Source: Prostheceraeus crozeri (lineage: Eukaryota; Platyhelminthes; Polycladida; Euryleptidae). From it: a stretch of DNA of 64,000 bases. The first letter of the stretch is position 1; each line of letters starts with the position of its first letter. The DNA lies in contig CAJQUW010007017.1 in assembly GCA_907163375.1 (NCBI GenBank), forward strand, positions 248,001-312,000. Reading direction: 5' to 3'. A program made the translations under genes and the position numbers. Below, in pieces: positions 24,382 to 37,393 of this stretch. A model generated the notes under the pieces. That model was not told the DNA's origin. It ran no database searches and saw only the letters and a program-made list of their open reading frames with translations.

Positions 24382-25143
24382 TGTGGATTGTTGTGAATGA
24401 TGGCTTGATGCGACGTTGATCGGTTATATTTTGTGTTCAAGATTGTTAGCGTGATTTGACGGTATTTGGTCAAATAAAGATTTTCTTTTGCTCTATTAGT
24501 TCTCAACTTTGAAACAGGTTTGGAAATGAATTGCATAAAAAGCTCATCTAGGACTAGCTCAAAAATGGCTTTTAGGCCTACATGTAGGGCTAAGTGAAGT
24601 TCGTCGTAGGCGCATGTAACTTAAGAATTAGAATGACCAAATCAATATCCGGCATGACATTTGAATGATTCTGATAGGCACTTTGCCCATTCTACCACGT
24701 TCTTTCATTAATGATTAGGCCTATCGGGTATCTAGTTAGGCCTAACTTTTGAACTAGGATAGGCATTGAAATATACTTGATAATTAATGAAGTGAGTAGG
24801 GTAAAGCTTAAAAATCTTAAAGCTTAGATAGTGCATCATACAGGCCTATATGACAAATTGGGTCCATTTGGACCATTCAAAGCGAAACAATTATCGCTTT
24901 CCGTTCTGCCCCACACGATGTTCCGTTTTGCCCCACCATATGGGGCAGAGCGGAACAGTTGTCAGTTCCACGATTTCTGCCATTTTCACCTGTAGTATCC
25001 ATGTTTAGGCAGCATTCTTGGTTGTTTCTGCATTATACAGCTACAAGCAATAATGCCTACAATTGACAACAAAAATATAGTAAGAATAATCAAAGCAGAA
25101 GCTATTTCACGTTAAGTGTTCCGTTCTGCCCCACTCTCCCCTA

Positions 25144-26060
25144 CATCTATTGTTGTATCATAGTGTAGCTATTGTCTTTGAGATTATTGAAATACAAGAA
25201 ATGGTATTTGTTTGGCAAAATGGATTTTTAAAAAAGTCGCCCTTCTAGTAATGTTCTTCATTTTTTCAAGGTGTTCGGCGCACGGCCGGTTTCAAAATTA
25301 ATTGTTTATTCTTTGAAGCAGTCGCCGACTGACGGCCGGTTTTTTTCGCCTGTACCGTATTTGATCTACATTCTACAGGAAGCAAACGACAACTTGATAT
25401 AATTAAAGAATAAAGTAAATTTGATATGCACTCCTAACTTTAGAGAAATACTTGCAATATTCAACAATCTACATTAGATTGAATTTCAGTTCAAGTTTAA
25501 GGGTGATCATTTTTCATGAATCAATATGTATTCTAGCTGATCAATTTATTAAAACACTTTGCTGCATCAGCGACAACTTGATAAACATGAAGAAATTTAG
25601 TAATTGTTTAATCAATATCTTGGTAAACAGATTTGATGCAGATAACTTAAAGCGTTGTTCTTATGACAACAAGGATACCAGCAGCACGTGAATTCACTTG
25701 CACGTGAATGGTGACACGATTGAAAATGACAATGCAAACACATAAGTCGGTAAATCGTCAGACATTATCTTTCACAACGCTGTTGAAGGCAATCATTTGC
25801 CTTGGAGTGACCTTCAAATCTTCATAATCTGCCATTGCATAACGCCTCCGATATCTCCTTTGAGAATAATCCGTAAAGAATTGCTGTTCATAGAGGCAAT
25901 CAGAGTCTCACAAATTATTTTGTTTTTATCGCAGATTAAGCTGAGTGTCGATGCCACGAAATGCGCTGTATCCGAAAAAGCATCAATAAAATGTATCTGA
26001 AATGATTCACCGAGGAGTCAGATTCGCTTCTTCACGTGTGAGGGAATTCCAGTGATTTGC
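25144..26060. other. 0.9 kb without recognised content
   Basis: AT-rich. Two ACGGCCGGTTT words (about 25,283 and 25,333) lie 50 bp apart. A 79-codon frame at 25,452-25,691 has no motif. Confidence 0.4.
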
Positions 26061-26330
26061 TAGTCCGACAACCAGATCGAGTTTCTGCAGGCGAGGCCGA
26101 AAATGTGACTTTCAAAGAAAAATGTACACTCTATGGCACCTAGGAATATGCGCGTCTGCCGAGGTCTAGTTAGTTCTTCCTCTTGTCCTGCTCGATCAAA
26201 GAAAACACATGTTAATGCAATGCGACGCAGCTTGCAGTTTTTGGTTAAAATCAAATTTTCTATATTTTCTATTATCAACTGAAAAGTGATAAGTGTAGAG
26301 CCATAATTTTCGGCATGGAATGTCTTCAGG
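26061..26330. repeat. Fold-back element copy E, one arm only
   Basis: Starts TAGTCCGACAACCAGATCGA and follows the left arm of copy B to GGAATGTCTTCAGG, where a different repeat begins. The second arm is absent. It was probably cut short by that neighbour or by deletion. Confidence 0.6.
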
Positions 26331-26520
26331 GGCCGTATTGATAAAGATAGCGCTAGCCTAGCAACAACTTCCGTACTAATAAAGTTAGCAAGTGGGTAGT
26401 GCTCTAGCACTATGTCTGAGAGATAGCGCTAGGCTGTCGTTTTAATAAAGATGGTAACTATCCTAGTGTTAGCCTAGCACTACCCTAGCGCAGTGTCCAA
26501 AATCTGGAATTTTATCTAGG
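26329..26520. repeat. Possible Harbinger/ISL2EU-like MITE end
   Basis: Starts GGGGCCGTATTGATAAAG, then alternates GCTAGCCTAGC-type words and TAATAAAGAT words. Starts of the form GGGCC(N)TATT-ATAAA are known from ISL2EU/Harbinger-like elements. The matching right end is not found, so the unit is partial. A similar start occurs at 29,401. Confidence 0.3.
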
Positions 26521-29400
26521 GATGATGCTAGATTGAATACTTAGGCGCAATATTGAAGGATATCTAATATTGCGCTGGTTTACAGCAAAGTCAGGTTGAG
26601 CGCATTGGCTTCAAGATGGTGCATGATTTTTCTAATTTGAATAAACATATCGAATCATAAACTGCATGCAATTATAAAAGCTATTGCATAACTGAATAAA
26701 TTTTGCGCTAAAATGGAACTTAGACGACTCATTCTATTTATGCATTACTCTTTTGCACTAGACGTCTTGATAAATGTAATGGATAGTTATTTTCAACCAC
26801 AGAGTTGAAACAATATTTAGACAACTAATGTTCCTATTTATATATTTCACTTAATGACGACAAAATAGATTGTCCTTGATACTAATGACTTACGTATGAA
26901 GTAACACAATGGTGCTAACACTCCATGATTTTCATAGTTTTCAAATGAATCTCGAGCGCATTTTTAAATACCCATAAAAACGTATTTCAAACTGCTTGAC
27001 ATTTATAATCGTTAATAAATTTGTATGATAATGAAATTGTGATGAAATATTGTGCTTAAAATTGCTAAGTAGGCTAATCGAAATGCATTTTTTTACCATA
27101 GTAGCCTGATAAGAATCAAGATGTATTGACGATATTGACAAACATTTTTCTCTACAGAAGCTTTAGAAAGTAATTCAGAAAAAATTCAGAATAATAGAAG
27201 AAATTCAGAAAGTAAGAAGAATACTCCTAATCAATACATCTGAAACTGCTTATGATTTGATCAAAAACGTTCAAGATAGGAATTACAATAATACATCATA
27301 TTTTACTTATATATAGTGACTTGTTCACAATTTAATGAGTCAAACAATTTGACGGATTTATTTTCTGATATCTCCTTCTCAGATTTCAACGCATACTTTG
27401 AATTCATAATTAGAGCAATCATGGCATGAGAGGATCCCACTTCGCTTAGATGTTAATTTTTAAGAATTACTTTCCAATACCTACCAAAATAATGAGACTA
27501 AGACTACACATTTACACATTGAGTTCGACTGCCATTGCTCTATCGTGAACGTTAGGAGGGGCGTCATGTTGTGTCACTTACTTGGCAACATTCCTGATAT
27601 CATTAGAAATGTATTCTACAATATTTGATACTTCTACTCTTTCCCTCCCCACATTTTTGTTGTTGACATCCTCGAGTGTTGCATCGTCAGCGACCTTCTC
27701 TTGCTCCTAAGTGCAGTCTCACTACCGTCGCATAAGCGTTGATTGTGTAAAATTCCTCTAGTTTGCAGAAAATTCACAGCACTTGCCTTGCCGTTCACTG
27801 TAGCTGCAGTGTAGAAAATCAATCCCACGAAGTTCATGATCACAACACAGCTGTATCTTGTATTCTACAAAAGTAACTGAGTATCCAAGGGACCAATCTA
27901 TCATCCTGGGGATCAAGTAAGACTTCTCGGTGGTGTTGTGCTATCACTCAGTGACAGATCAAGTGTATTCTAAATCCAATTTGACTAAGTTTGACAAATT
28001 CGATGAATTTGGAAACATTGAAAAATGTGGTTTTACCTCCGACAAGCGACAACCAGCCTTCTATTCTAAACGCAGAACGCGCGCATGAACAAATTTTTTC
28101 TCGAAGTGAATGTCTAATTGTCAGATTTCTATAATTCAAATTTTCAAAACTGTTCGACCAGCTCATAATCCAGCAAAATATAGGGCATAGAGTAAGTATA
28201 TATAGGTATAGTGTCGACTCAAAAAAAGTATCTGTATACAGTGAAAATTTTCACATGAAAAGATTCAGTTTCTTGGGGAAATTACGTTCACGTGGTCCAA
28301 AAAATTATTTGAGCAGTTTTAAAGAAGTCAAAATTTTGCTAATTTATATACTACCGAGATGACTCCTCTATCTAAGTAGTGTGAAGCAAATTGGATATTA
28401 AAAGGAATGAATATTTGCTGATAAGCATCCTAACTAAGCGGAAATTAAGCTGATTATTAATGGAATTTCATGATCCGTTTTATGATGGAAGTCTTCATGA
28501 AAAAGTCGACATCCTATTGTCCTTTCTTGGCTTAAATTTCATATTTCTAATTCATGAAAGCAATATCAAGTCATCGAGTTGCCAAATTAACAAATATTAC
28601 CTCTCCAAGGCTGTCATGACACGGACAATCAGTAAAATAATATCATTTTCTTCTGCTTTGCTATCATGATCAGTCAATTCCGTTGTAATTACTTCAAAAC
28701 TGCATAAATGTGTATATCTCATATTTTGAAACAATTCTGACCGTATCTGCCCTGAGTTCATTTAATAAAATCGAAGGTGTATACACATTGGGGATTTAAT
28801 AAATGCGGAGTTACCACTCTACCTAATATACTTACTCTATCATACAGTGATTGCTTTAAAATTTCGTTGAGTCAATAAACGCTTCAAATTCGTTAATACA
28901 GTAATCAGAATTGGGAGTTCAATGCACGTGCGGACATGTCATGTGGCTGAAATTTTTACATTTATCCTTTCAACCGCACTGTTGAGATTCACGTTACATT
29001 TCATTCTATTGTGTAGGACGTTAAACACTGCATGCCAAGAACGTCATCACATTCCTTTCTGTGAAGAATGTATTTTTTCTTCTTAACTTTAAAAATTAGT
29101 GATTCTCATGTCATATTGAAGATTGGGAGATGGTCGATTAAAATTAGCCCCATTTCATGTATTTAACTATTTAACAATCGTTCATTAGCAAGGCAATCAT
29201 AATTTTGATATTATATCTTCTCTGAATGACTAGAAATCTCTGAATAAATGTAAACTGGCGCCAATGAAAGAAACTGCTTTGATCACCGACATTCACACTT
29301 GTATTGTTAACACTGAACGCGCGTGCTTCAACATAATTTCACTCGGAATGTGCGTCACATTGCCAGATTTCTGTGACTCGATTGTCAGGCGTTGAGAGCA
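26521..29400. other. 2.9 kb without recognised content
   Basis: AT-rich DNA with short random frames (at most 72 codons). No family motif, no long inverted repeat and no RNA gene seen. Confidence 0.45.
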
Positions 29401-29908
29401 GGGGCCTATTTCATAAAACAATCACAGCTGACAAAATCAACTGATAAATCCACAGAATTAGATTGTTCAATCGTGTCACTTTGTTAGAAGTGCAAACTGA
29501 TTCAAAACTATGGCGCATCCAGGAACTTATTAAGTGGGCAAAAAGAAATTTTTAATACCTTGCAGAGATAGGAAAAATCGTCGTCCGTTGCTTGCGGATT
29601 TCTCTGAATTCCTTCAAAATGCTCCGATCGCCACGATTCCTTCAGATTCGAAGAATTCAGAATCTGAATTCCGATCATTATTAAAAAAGTTAGCAGGCGC
29701 ACGGAAAACGTTCACAAACTTCTCTGTAGAACTTGACATTGACTGTGTCTCCTTGCTATATGATCCGGTTGATAACAGTCACTGAATCTTCACACAATTT
29801 GGAGTGTTTAATGTTGAGCTGGCTGCTCATTGTTCGATTGCTATGGCATTATGTCAGCAGATTGTGCCATTCCATTAGCGTTACATGTTCCAATGCTTCC
29901 ATTCTTGG
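29401..29908 (+). repeat. Interspersed repeat F, copy 1
   Basis: About 500 bp starting GGGGCCTATTTCATAAAAC and matching 37,641-38,146 in reverse. Both copies read in part as open frames (83 and 97 codons) that share PIATIPSDSKNS. The match extends beyond the frames, so this is a DNA repeat, not proof of a gene. The start recalls Harbinger/ISL2EU ends, but no right terminal repeat is found. Confidence 0.6.
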
Positions 29909-30050
29909 TCGAACATAGGAAGGGACAAACGTTCTAAATATGTGCTCTTACCTGAGGCATTAACTTAACCCATATCTAAAGTAATTTTAAAAGTAATCTG
30001 AAGTAATGTTAGGTGACAATGTGCCATAGATTTCGGTGATATTATTTTCG

Positions 30051-30342
30051 GTGAAGCTAGGAAGGCTTATCTTCTTTATTAAATCACCGAGCGAAAAGAC
30101 AATGCTTTTTCATGGTTCATTCTCTCAACTATTATAAACTTTGTATGGACTGCTGCCTCTGTGCTTTTGCTTGACGAAGAAAGTTGATATCAAGACAATG
30201 ACAGCTATGCACGAGAATGAATAATTTGTTTGTGTTATATTTCGGGTCTAGTTATTGGCCGGAGTCCGGAGTCCCATCTTTTGATAAGACTCCGACTCCA
30301 GCAAAAATGATAGGACTCCGGGACTCCGACTCCGCATCCATG
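30051..30342 (+). repeat. hAT-like fragment, right end only
   Basis: Matches 5,312-5,604, the right end of the first hAT-like element, including TCGGGTCTAGTTAT and the GGACTCC repeats, and ends CTCCGCATCCATG. No left end is present. It confirms the right boundary of that family at about CATCCCTG. Confidence 0.7.
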
Positions 30343-31074
30343 ATTGGAAGCGCTGTACATAGCTGCGAGGCGACCTGTTTTATGTGTGCGAGTTTCTTTA
30401 TTAATTGTCCCTAACTTGGCACTGATTGGTTGGTGTCACTGGAGGCATGTATCATTGAATGTTTCTCAACCATCTCTTTACATGTTCACATTTAGCCTTC
30501 CACCCTTGACAAGAGGCCACAAAAGCGCTCGGGTATTAAACACATGAAGTCAATTGTGTTGCTTTCATTATCAAAACGTAAAGCGGTATATCGAAAGTTA
30601 CATTTCATCAAAATGTTTTATATTAAAGAAGAGATGATAATTTGTCAACCAATGGAAGTCGCCATCGTTTAGGTACCGTTGTCATGACAACGTATGTCTA
30701 CGACGCGCAGATCCTTTCAATACCGTTATTATTATAATGTCGGATTTCTGTCGATGCTCGTCGTCAAATTGCAGAATGTCTGATTACTGAGACATTACAC
30801 AACGCTTCTTTAAGACACACACAATAGCGACTTTCCAGAATACCGGTAATGAAACTGACTTTTTGTAGCTAAATTTAGACGATTATGAAAATGCAGGAAA
30901 TTCTACGGTCTACCTTCAATGCAGTGTGTTCCGCCAGTTTCAAGTGATTTAACTAACATCAGATGAATAGTGGTATTGCTTCGTGGTATTGCGGGAGAAA
31001 TTCATCTCAAGTTACTCAAAAGCATTTCAAGTTTAAATGACTTACAACTGAGGAATCCGGCATTACACTGTAAC
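30343..31074. other. 0.7 kb without recognised content
   Basis: Plain AT-rich sequence between two repeats. No frame with a motif. Confidence 0.4.
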
Positions 31075-31076
31075 TA

Positions 31077-32074
31077 CACTGTAAATCGCAGGATACAAAA
31101 ATTACATACAAACATATACCAAAATCACATACAATTTGAAACTAACATCTGATACGAGATTCCCGTATGTCTACAGAGATCTGGTATGTTTTTCATACAA
31201 AATCTCACTTACTTTCGCATGTGATTGGTATGTAGCGGTACGAACTATTCCATCTGTGATTGGCTATTTTACACTGAAAGACGAGTTGCTGGTTTGTTTT
31301 ATATACGAGACCCGATGCAAATTCATTCTCATTCGTATGCCACCGGTATGCCTCTGGTATGTAGAGCTTTAAGCCACATAGCAAAAATATATGTGTGACA
31401 TACTACTGTCAAATAATTTTCAGTAATATCAGTCGTGAATATTTCTTTTTGATAGCATGATATTTAACTAGATTAGATTTATTGTGAATTTTATGCTCCT
31501 CGAGATTGTCGTCGTTGTTACTTGTCTAGCAACATTAACAGGACGCTTAGTTAGCTCTACTTTATGACCCAAGTTGATAAACATCATTTCATTTAAACGA
31601 TATCTTTAGTGAAATCATGTTGACTTATATATCTCAAACATGACTATTTTTGCGTTCATGAATTATAATGTATTTTTATTTAGGATTGATAATACGCTTA
31701 ATTTCAAAATAACGTAATGTATAATTCTTGATGGTTGAATACTCATTGATTATTTGTGAAATGCCTTAGAATTACATGTATTAAAATCGAATTCAGTATT
31801 GTAAGCTTGACTATTGAATGTCATTATCTCACTACTTACAGAACAGTAGTAACATTAGTTTGATCTTTATTGACGAAAGGCCATAAGTCAACATACTTTG
31901 GACATGATTTATGCTTTCTTTTAACATTGTGCTGGTATGGCTTTCGTATGTAAAGCATAGGCTACCACATTTGAAATAACATACGAAAAGCATACAAATA
32001 TATACAGAAATATACCAAAACACCATTTTGGTAGGCATCCTTCGTATGTGATTGGCATTGAGCGATTTACAGTG
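31077..32074 (+). mobile_element. CACTG-ended element, copy 3
   Basis: Same family and sense as copy 1, 998 bp, with TA on the left (31,075-31,076). A fold-back element (copy D) sits exactly on its right end: TGT (32,073-32,075) is repeated after copy D at 33,527-33,529 and is followed by ATAG. With copy D taken out, TA follows CAGTG, so the TA duplication is intact and copy D is younger. Confidence 0.75.
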
Positions 32075-32075
32075 T

Positions 32076-33526
32076 TAGTCCGGCAGCCAGAACGAGTTTC
32101 TGCAGGGAACGAGGCCGAAAGTGAGACTTTCACAGAATGATGCACACCCCATGCCTACTACGAATCGGTACGTCTGCCGAGTTCTAGTGAGTTCCTCTTC
32201 TTGTCAGACAAGATCGAAGAAAAACACATGTTAATCCAATGGGATGTAGATTGCATTTTTTGGCTGAAATGAAATATTCTATGTTTCCTCTGATTAAACG
32301 GGAAGTACTAAGCCCAGAGTCATAATTTTTGACATGGAGTGTCATCAGGTCATTTGCTTTCATGTTCATGCACCCTTGTCTGTAAAGCAAAACACATTTA
32401 GATTTGGCGAGCCTCTTAATGTCAACAAACACAAACATTTTGAGCAACTTTATCCACATTCTCACATCCATTGCCGATCAGAAGCATGATAATAGCACAT
32501 GCACATCATAGGAAATGACTTGAAGACATTCCATGCCAAAAATTATGACTCTGACCTTAGTACTTTTCGTTTAATCAGAGAAAACATACAAAATTTCATT
32601 TTAGCCAAAAACTGTAGTCTGCGTCCCATTGGATTTACATGTGTTTTTCTTTGATCTTGTCAAAGTGTCGTCGCTGTAATGTAGAACTTCTAGCAACCGT
32701 GTCCCCACCTGCGAATATGAACATCGGCAATGAGATCTACGAAGTGGTACAGGATTTTTGTTACCTCGGTGACGTCATCGACAGCAGTGGAGGATGTACT
32801 GGAGCGGTAACCGCACGTGTTAGATGCGCTTGGAAGAGCTTCCATAATCTGCTTCCAGTCCTCACGAGTAAGGGCATCTCTTTGAAGCACAGAGGACACG
32901 TCTTCAAAGCCTGTATAAGGAGTATTTTGACGTATGCCTCAGAGACCTGGCCTATGAGGGCAGAAGACCTAGCGCGACTTGTCAAAAATGAGAACTGCAT
33001 GATCCGATGGATATTTCTGCGGACTCCGCGAGCGTTGTTCTACCCAAGAACTCAAGAACAAACTGGGACTACATGACCTAGAGCTCGCATTAAGACAAAA
33101 CCGATTAAGATGATTCGGACATCTCCAGTGAATGTCTGCGTCGAAATGGCCCCGAAAAGTCCTCACCCATGAGATCCCGGGGAGAAACAACAGAGGAGGA
33201 CAGAAGAAGAAGTGGTGGCACAACATACAGAAGGACCTGGCTTCCCTGCGCCTCGACCCTGCCGTAGCCCAGAACCGAGCAGAGTGGAGGAGACGAATCC
33301 ACCCAAAATGTCGACACTCCCAAATCGTCGGACCCTCAACCCTGGGGAAGCAGATACGTTAAACGAGGAGTAAGAGTAAGAGAGAGTAAGTTGTCTGACA
33401 AGAAGAGGAACTCACTAGAACTCGGCAGACGTGCCGATTCGTAGTGGGCATAGGGTGTACATCATTCTGTGAAAGTCTCACTTTCGGCCTCGCTCCATGC
33501 AGAAACTCGTTCTGGCTGCCGGACTA
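32076..33526. mobile_element. Fold-back element copy D, split by a LINE fragment
   Basis: Starts TAGTCCGGCAGCCAGAACGA and ends TCTGGCTGCCGGACTA, with TGT as a 3-bp duplication. Arms match copy B closely. The right arm is split by a LINE fragment at 32,662-33,390. Without it the element is about 720 bp, the same size as copy B. Confidence 0.75.
32662..33390 (+). mobile_element. LINE 3' fragment inserted in fold-back copy D
   Basis: 5'-truncated end of a non-LTR retrotransposon. It codes the segment after the reverse transcriptase core: FCYLGDVIDSSGGCTGAV, ARVRCAWKSFHNLLP, then YASETWPMR, and after a frameshift near 33,040-33,130, KWWHNIQKDLASL and the end of the protein before 33,362. The 3' end is a short AGTAAG repeat tail. 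TTGTC flanks both sides (32,657-32,661 and 33,391-33,395), a 5-bp duplication. The clade is not certain; an RTE- or CR1-group element is likely. Confidence 0.75.
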
Positions 33527-34376
33527 TGTATAGACTTAGTACTAAAGACTAGAACGGGCATGCTCTTCAAACGCAATGTTGCGTTGTGGACAAGCGTTGC
33601 CATGACAGCAGTACCTAAAACTGGCGGCTTCCAGATAATGACCATAAGAAAATGTCAACTGCTAGACCGTTCAGTAACTGAGGCTGAATAAAGGTTGAAG
33701 CGACACATAAAAGTTGAAGATCTAAATGCGAACTACGAGCAGGTTTTCGTGCATAGTAAATTGACTCATTGCAAAATATAATACTCAATGTTTCTGAATG
33801 ATAGCCACTAATGAATGATCATATGAATCCTTTCATCACGCTATCAACTAAGTTGAATCGAATAAACTTTGAACGGTAAATTTTCCAGTTTTGTAATCAT
33901 TTTGATGCTCTTGCAGGTACTACTTAGCTGAAGACTAGTACATAATTGCACTTAATATCATTTGTTAACAAACATAAACTCTAAAACTCGTCAGTAATTT
34001 CAAATTTGCTGTCAGTCATTGAAATACGTAATTCGATTTGAATTACGATTTGAATTCGATTGATTCGTTGAATTTTAGGATGCCAACAAGCCATGGAAGA
34101 TGTCAGAATGCTCATTTTGCCCATCATAATATTCTTTTTAATTTCATAGCTGACTGATTAGAAAAGAACGATGCAAAAATGCTGTAACTAATGTGAAATG
34201 AAACATGTCAATAACAATAGAGCAAAATGAAACGAGTATCAAATTTATATATTTTGGCTGCAGATTTCTTTGCTAAAATTGCTATTTGCCATGCCAAATT
34301 GGTTGAATGTGCTGAGAGGCTTCTTATGAATCCACGACATTTATGAGATTAGTTTTATTATTATGATGCGATCTTG
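33527..34376. other. 0.85 kb without recognised content
   Basis: AT-rich. Nothing found beyond short chance frames. Confidence 0.4.
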
Positions 34377-35009
34377 TAAATAAATCTCAGAAATAAGAAG
34401 TCAGTTTTCTCTCCATGGCCTCACTTGTTCTCTTGGTGGCAGTAGATCCCGAAATTTACAAAATGATGAGAGGTTTGCATGATATCAACTAAAATCAAAA
34501 GGTGAACATTGAATACCATCAACAACTTCATTGATTCGCTTTCTATGTAAAATAGAATAGCTAAAGCACAAATTTTGGTTTAAACATATATTATCCAAAT
34601 AATCGCATAAGTAGTAAAAAGTGTATCGTGAAAACGATTTCAGAATAAAATTACATCGCAAAGAGCACTTCATTCAATGCGAGTCGAAAAATAGTAAAAC
34701 GTAAAACGTTATTTGATATGTAAATTAGCACAAATTTAAAATTAAAAGGAAAAGAAAGACTTTTTATTTTACTACTTATGTGATTATTTGGATAGTATAT
34801 GTTTAAACCAAAATTTGTGGTATAGCTATTTTATTTTACATAGAAAGCGAATCATTTAAGCTGCTGATGGTATTCAATGTGTAGCTTTTGATTTTAGTTG
34901 ATATCATGCAAACCTCTCATCATTTTGTAAATTTCTTGATGTACTGCCACCAAGATAGCAAGCGAGGTCATGGAGAGAAAACTGACTTCTTATTTCTGAG
35001 ATTTATTTA
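34377..35009. repeat. Long hairpin, arms about 250 bp
   Basis: The left arm, 34,377-34,625, starts AAATAAATCTCAGAAATAAG. The right arm, about 34,757-35,009, is its inverse with a few changes. The middle is about 130 bp. There is no coding content and no match to the TAGTCCGG family. It is either another fold-back element or a local inverted duplication. Both ends stop sharply at the TAAAT/ATTTA words. Confidence 0.7.
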
Positions 35010-37393
35010 TGAGATTGACATGATTGATTTGTACCTACATGCGTTTATACGCTATCTCGTCGTACGTAGGAGGGGTCGGTAGCGATGCGGCGACACCTGA
35101 CGGCGAGTGTGCTGTCAACACGCCAGATCGCTCACTAGTTGCACTTTAGTTCCTATTGAAGCCCTAAGGAGCATCCTACACAGATGCAGAGAAGCGAAAC
35201 GGAGAATAAATAGGTTTGACGTTCGTATCCATTCTCCGAAAACATCAAAGTAGAGCGATTTGAACTCCGATGCAATTAAATGGAGTATGTACTAATTACC
35301 GGTGTTCAGTGAGCTTGAACATCTTCTAGAATTTTCCATTCGTCACTTTAACCGCAAGACACGCTTTCATCATGTAGTCGTTTGGCCGCTGTCGGCCCGT
35401 CAACATTTTTCCACTGGGTGTGGAGGGCTGCAGGGCCGAAAAGCCATTCCGATTTATTTTTGAAATGATATTCTCAAGTTCTAAATGTGTTGACATGTGA
35501 TTAAAAAGAATGGCGACTTGCAAATACCCAAATAATTCAAATGATTAGGAAAATTCACAAAATTGACTACCTGCATGCTTCATTTATTATTTACTTTAAA
35601 AATCCCATGATCCCATACAATGGGGTAGGGGAAACTCATGTCGAGTACAGTGCAAACTGCAAATATCAACAATTGACAATGACAGACACGACATTCACAC
35701 CATAGCATCAAATGTTCGCCAGGAAGATATGCGAAGTTTATGTCACACACCATGATCCCACCACTTTGCTGATTTTACACTTGCTTTTTCCATTCTCTGT
35801 CTTTTGCCGTTGTTATCCATCTTCTCCAATCCTCTTCCGCTCTCTGTAGATCTTTTCTTGCGCAATCGGTCCATCGGATTCTTGGTCTTCCTCTTCTCTG
35901 GCACTTGTCTCTTCATTGTGCCGCACTCGCCTCGGCAATCTCTCTTCGCTCATCCTTGCCACATGTCAGGCCCAAGAAAATCGTTTTGCTACAATTCCCT
36001 GATTACAATTTGTTATTATTATTTGTTTCATTATTATAAGAAAATTTAATAAGTAGTATTCGCATAGCATTTGAATCTCCAATACTCCATTCGATGTTTG
36101 CAGTATATGATCATGATGTGACTCACTAATGCTGCACACATATTGCATGATGCGTTTCAAAGTCATAATGTGAAATTATTGCAAAGAGCCGCAAAATTTA
36201 CACCTTCGAAAATAATACTTTTCGAGACGGGTCATCCTTCCGAGCAAATACAATGATTTTTGTTGAAAAGTTTGAAAATACACTAAAGCTAAAGTTTACG
36301 AAAGGGAAAGTCAAGAGGCTCAGATTTGATAGTTCCATAGCAAAAATGTTGCAGTGAGGTCGAATTTAATTGCTTTGCATTGCTTTTATATTGCAAAATA
36401 CACAGTTTCTCATCATGTATATTAGGACGACATAACTGCATCTTTGTATGCATCGAATGTCAATGAATCAAACTTTTGACAAGTGCACTTTCGTGCGGTA
36501 GTAGTGCAGAGAATAGACTTTGCTCTATGACCGAGGCAACGGTAATCTTATTCTGTTCCAACTTGTGTGAACGTGTGGTGCTCTGCCTGAATATCACCAG
36601 CATCACCATGACGGCTGAGTAAAATGCAATCTCTAGTCATTCTCCGTACATGGTTTGCAAACCAAACTTTTCAAGTGACGTTGAGTGCTATTGAGCGAAT
36701 ATCCATGATCATCAAGAACTGGCTTATGGCAATTTTATGCACCCAATACGGTTGCTTTGTTCACTTTTGTTTCACTTTTCAACTTAACGGTAATATAGTT
36801 TTTCATTTTGCATGGGAACGAAAAGATATCTCTTCTAGGCAAACTGCCGGTAGGAAAAATCAACTGTTCAGTCTCACGGGATCACAAACCTAACCTTTCC
36901 TGTGTAAGAAAAGTCATAGAAGTCTATAAACTGCGGGAGGAAAAGTTGATATTTCCTCTCTCAAGAAAATAGCTATTCCAGCATATCTTTAATTGCCTTT
37001 CCAATCATTGTAAACATGTGTTATTTATTTCGTTTCGTCTTTTCTTGCATCTAGATTGATCTGGATTATTCTTAACATCAAAGATGAGCTTGCGCATTAA
37101 AGTGAATTGGAAAATAGATTATAAGCATTCTGAAAAGATTATAACACAAATCACACCATCGTCATTGACAGCAAAATTAATGCTATCATTAGCGGATGAT
37201 GGGTGAACGGGTGCAAGTGCACCCCACGGCACTTTGACGTATTAATTTCGCTTAACTACTGAGGCAATAAAATCTCCTTTACATGACTTTTCCTAAATTT
37301 TATCGTACTTATTTCATGCAAGGTGAGTTTTAATGGCACAAGATTTAAAAGAGTTTTTATTTCTACTTAGTCAACATGAAAAATGAGGTATTG
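35010..37393. other. 2.4 kb without recognised content
   Basis: AT-rich DNA with short frames of up to 89 codons (36,624-36,893) and no family feature. A GC-richer patch lies at 35,055-35,130. Confidence 0.45.

Larger units (their letters stand above)
21542..25141 (+). mobile_element. Tigger/pogo element, 3.6 kb, near complete
   Basis: The ends are GGGGAGAGTGGGGCAGAACG and its inverse, with TA outside both (21,540-21,541 and 25,142-25,143), the pogo-type duplication. The inverted match runs about 24 bp. The core word GGGGCAGAACGGAAC is repeated inside both ends (near 21,895-21,945 and 24,900-24,960), probably extra transposase sites. It holds one two-exon transposase gene with two frameshifts, so it is recently dead. 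Confidence 0.92.
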
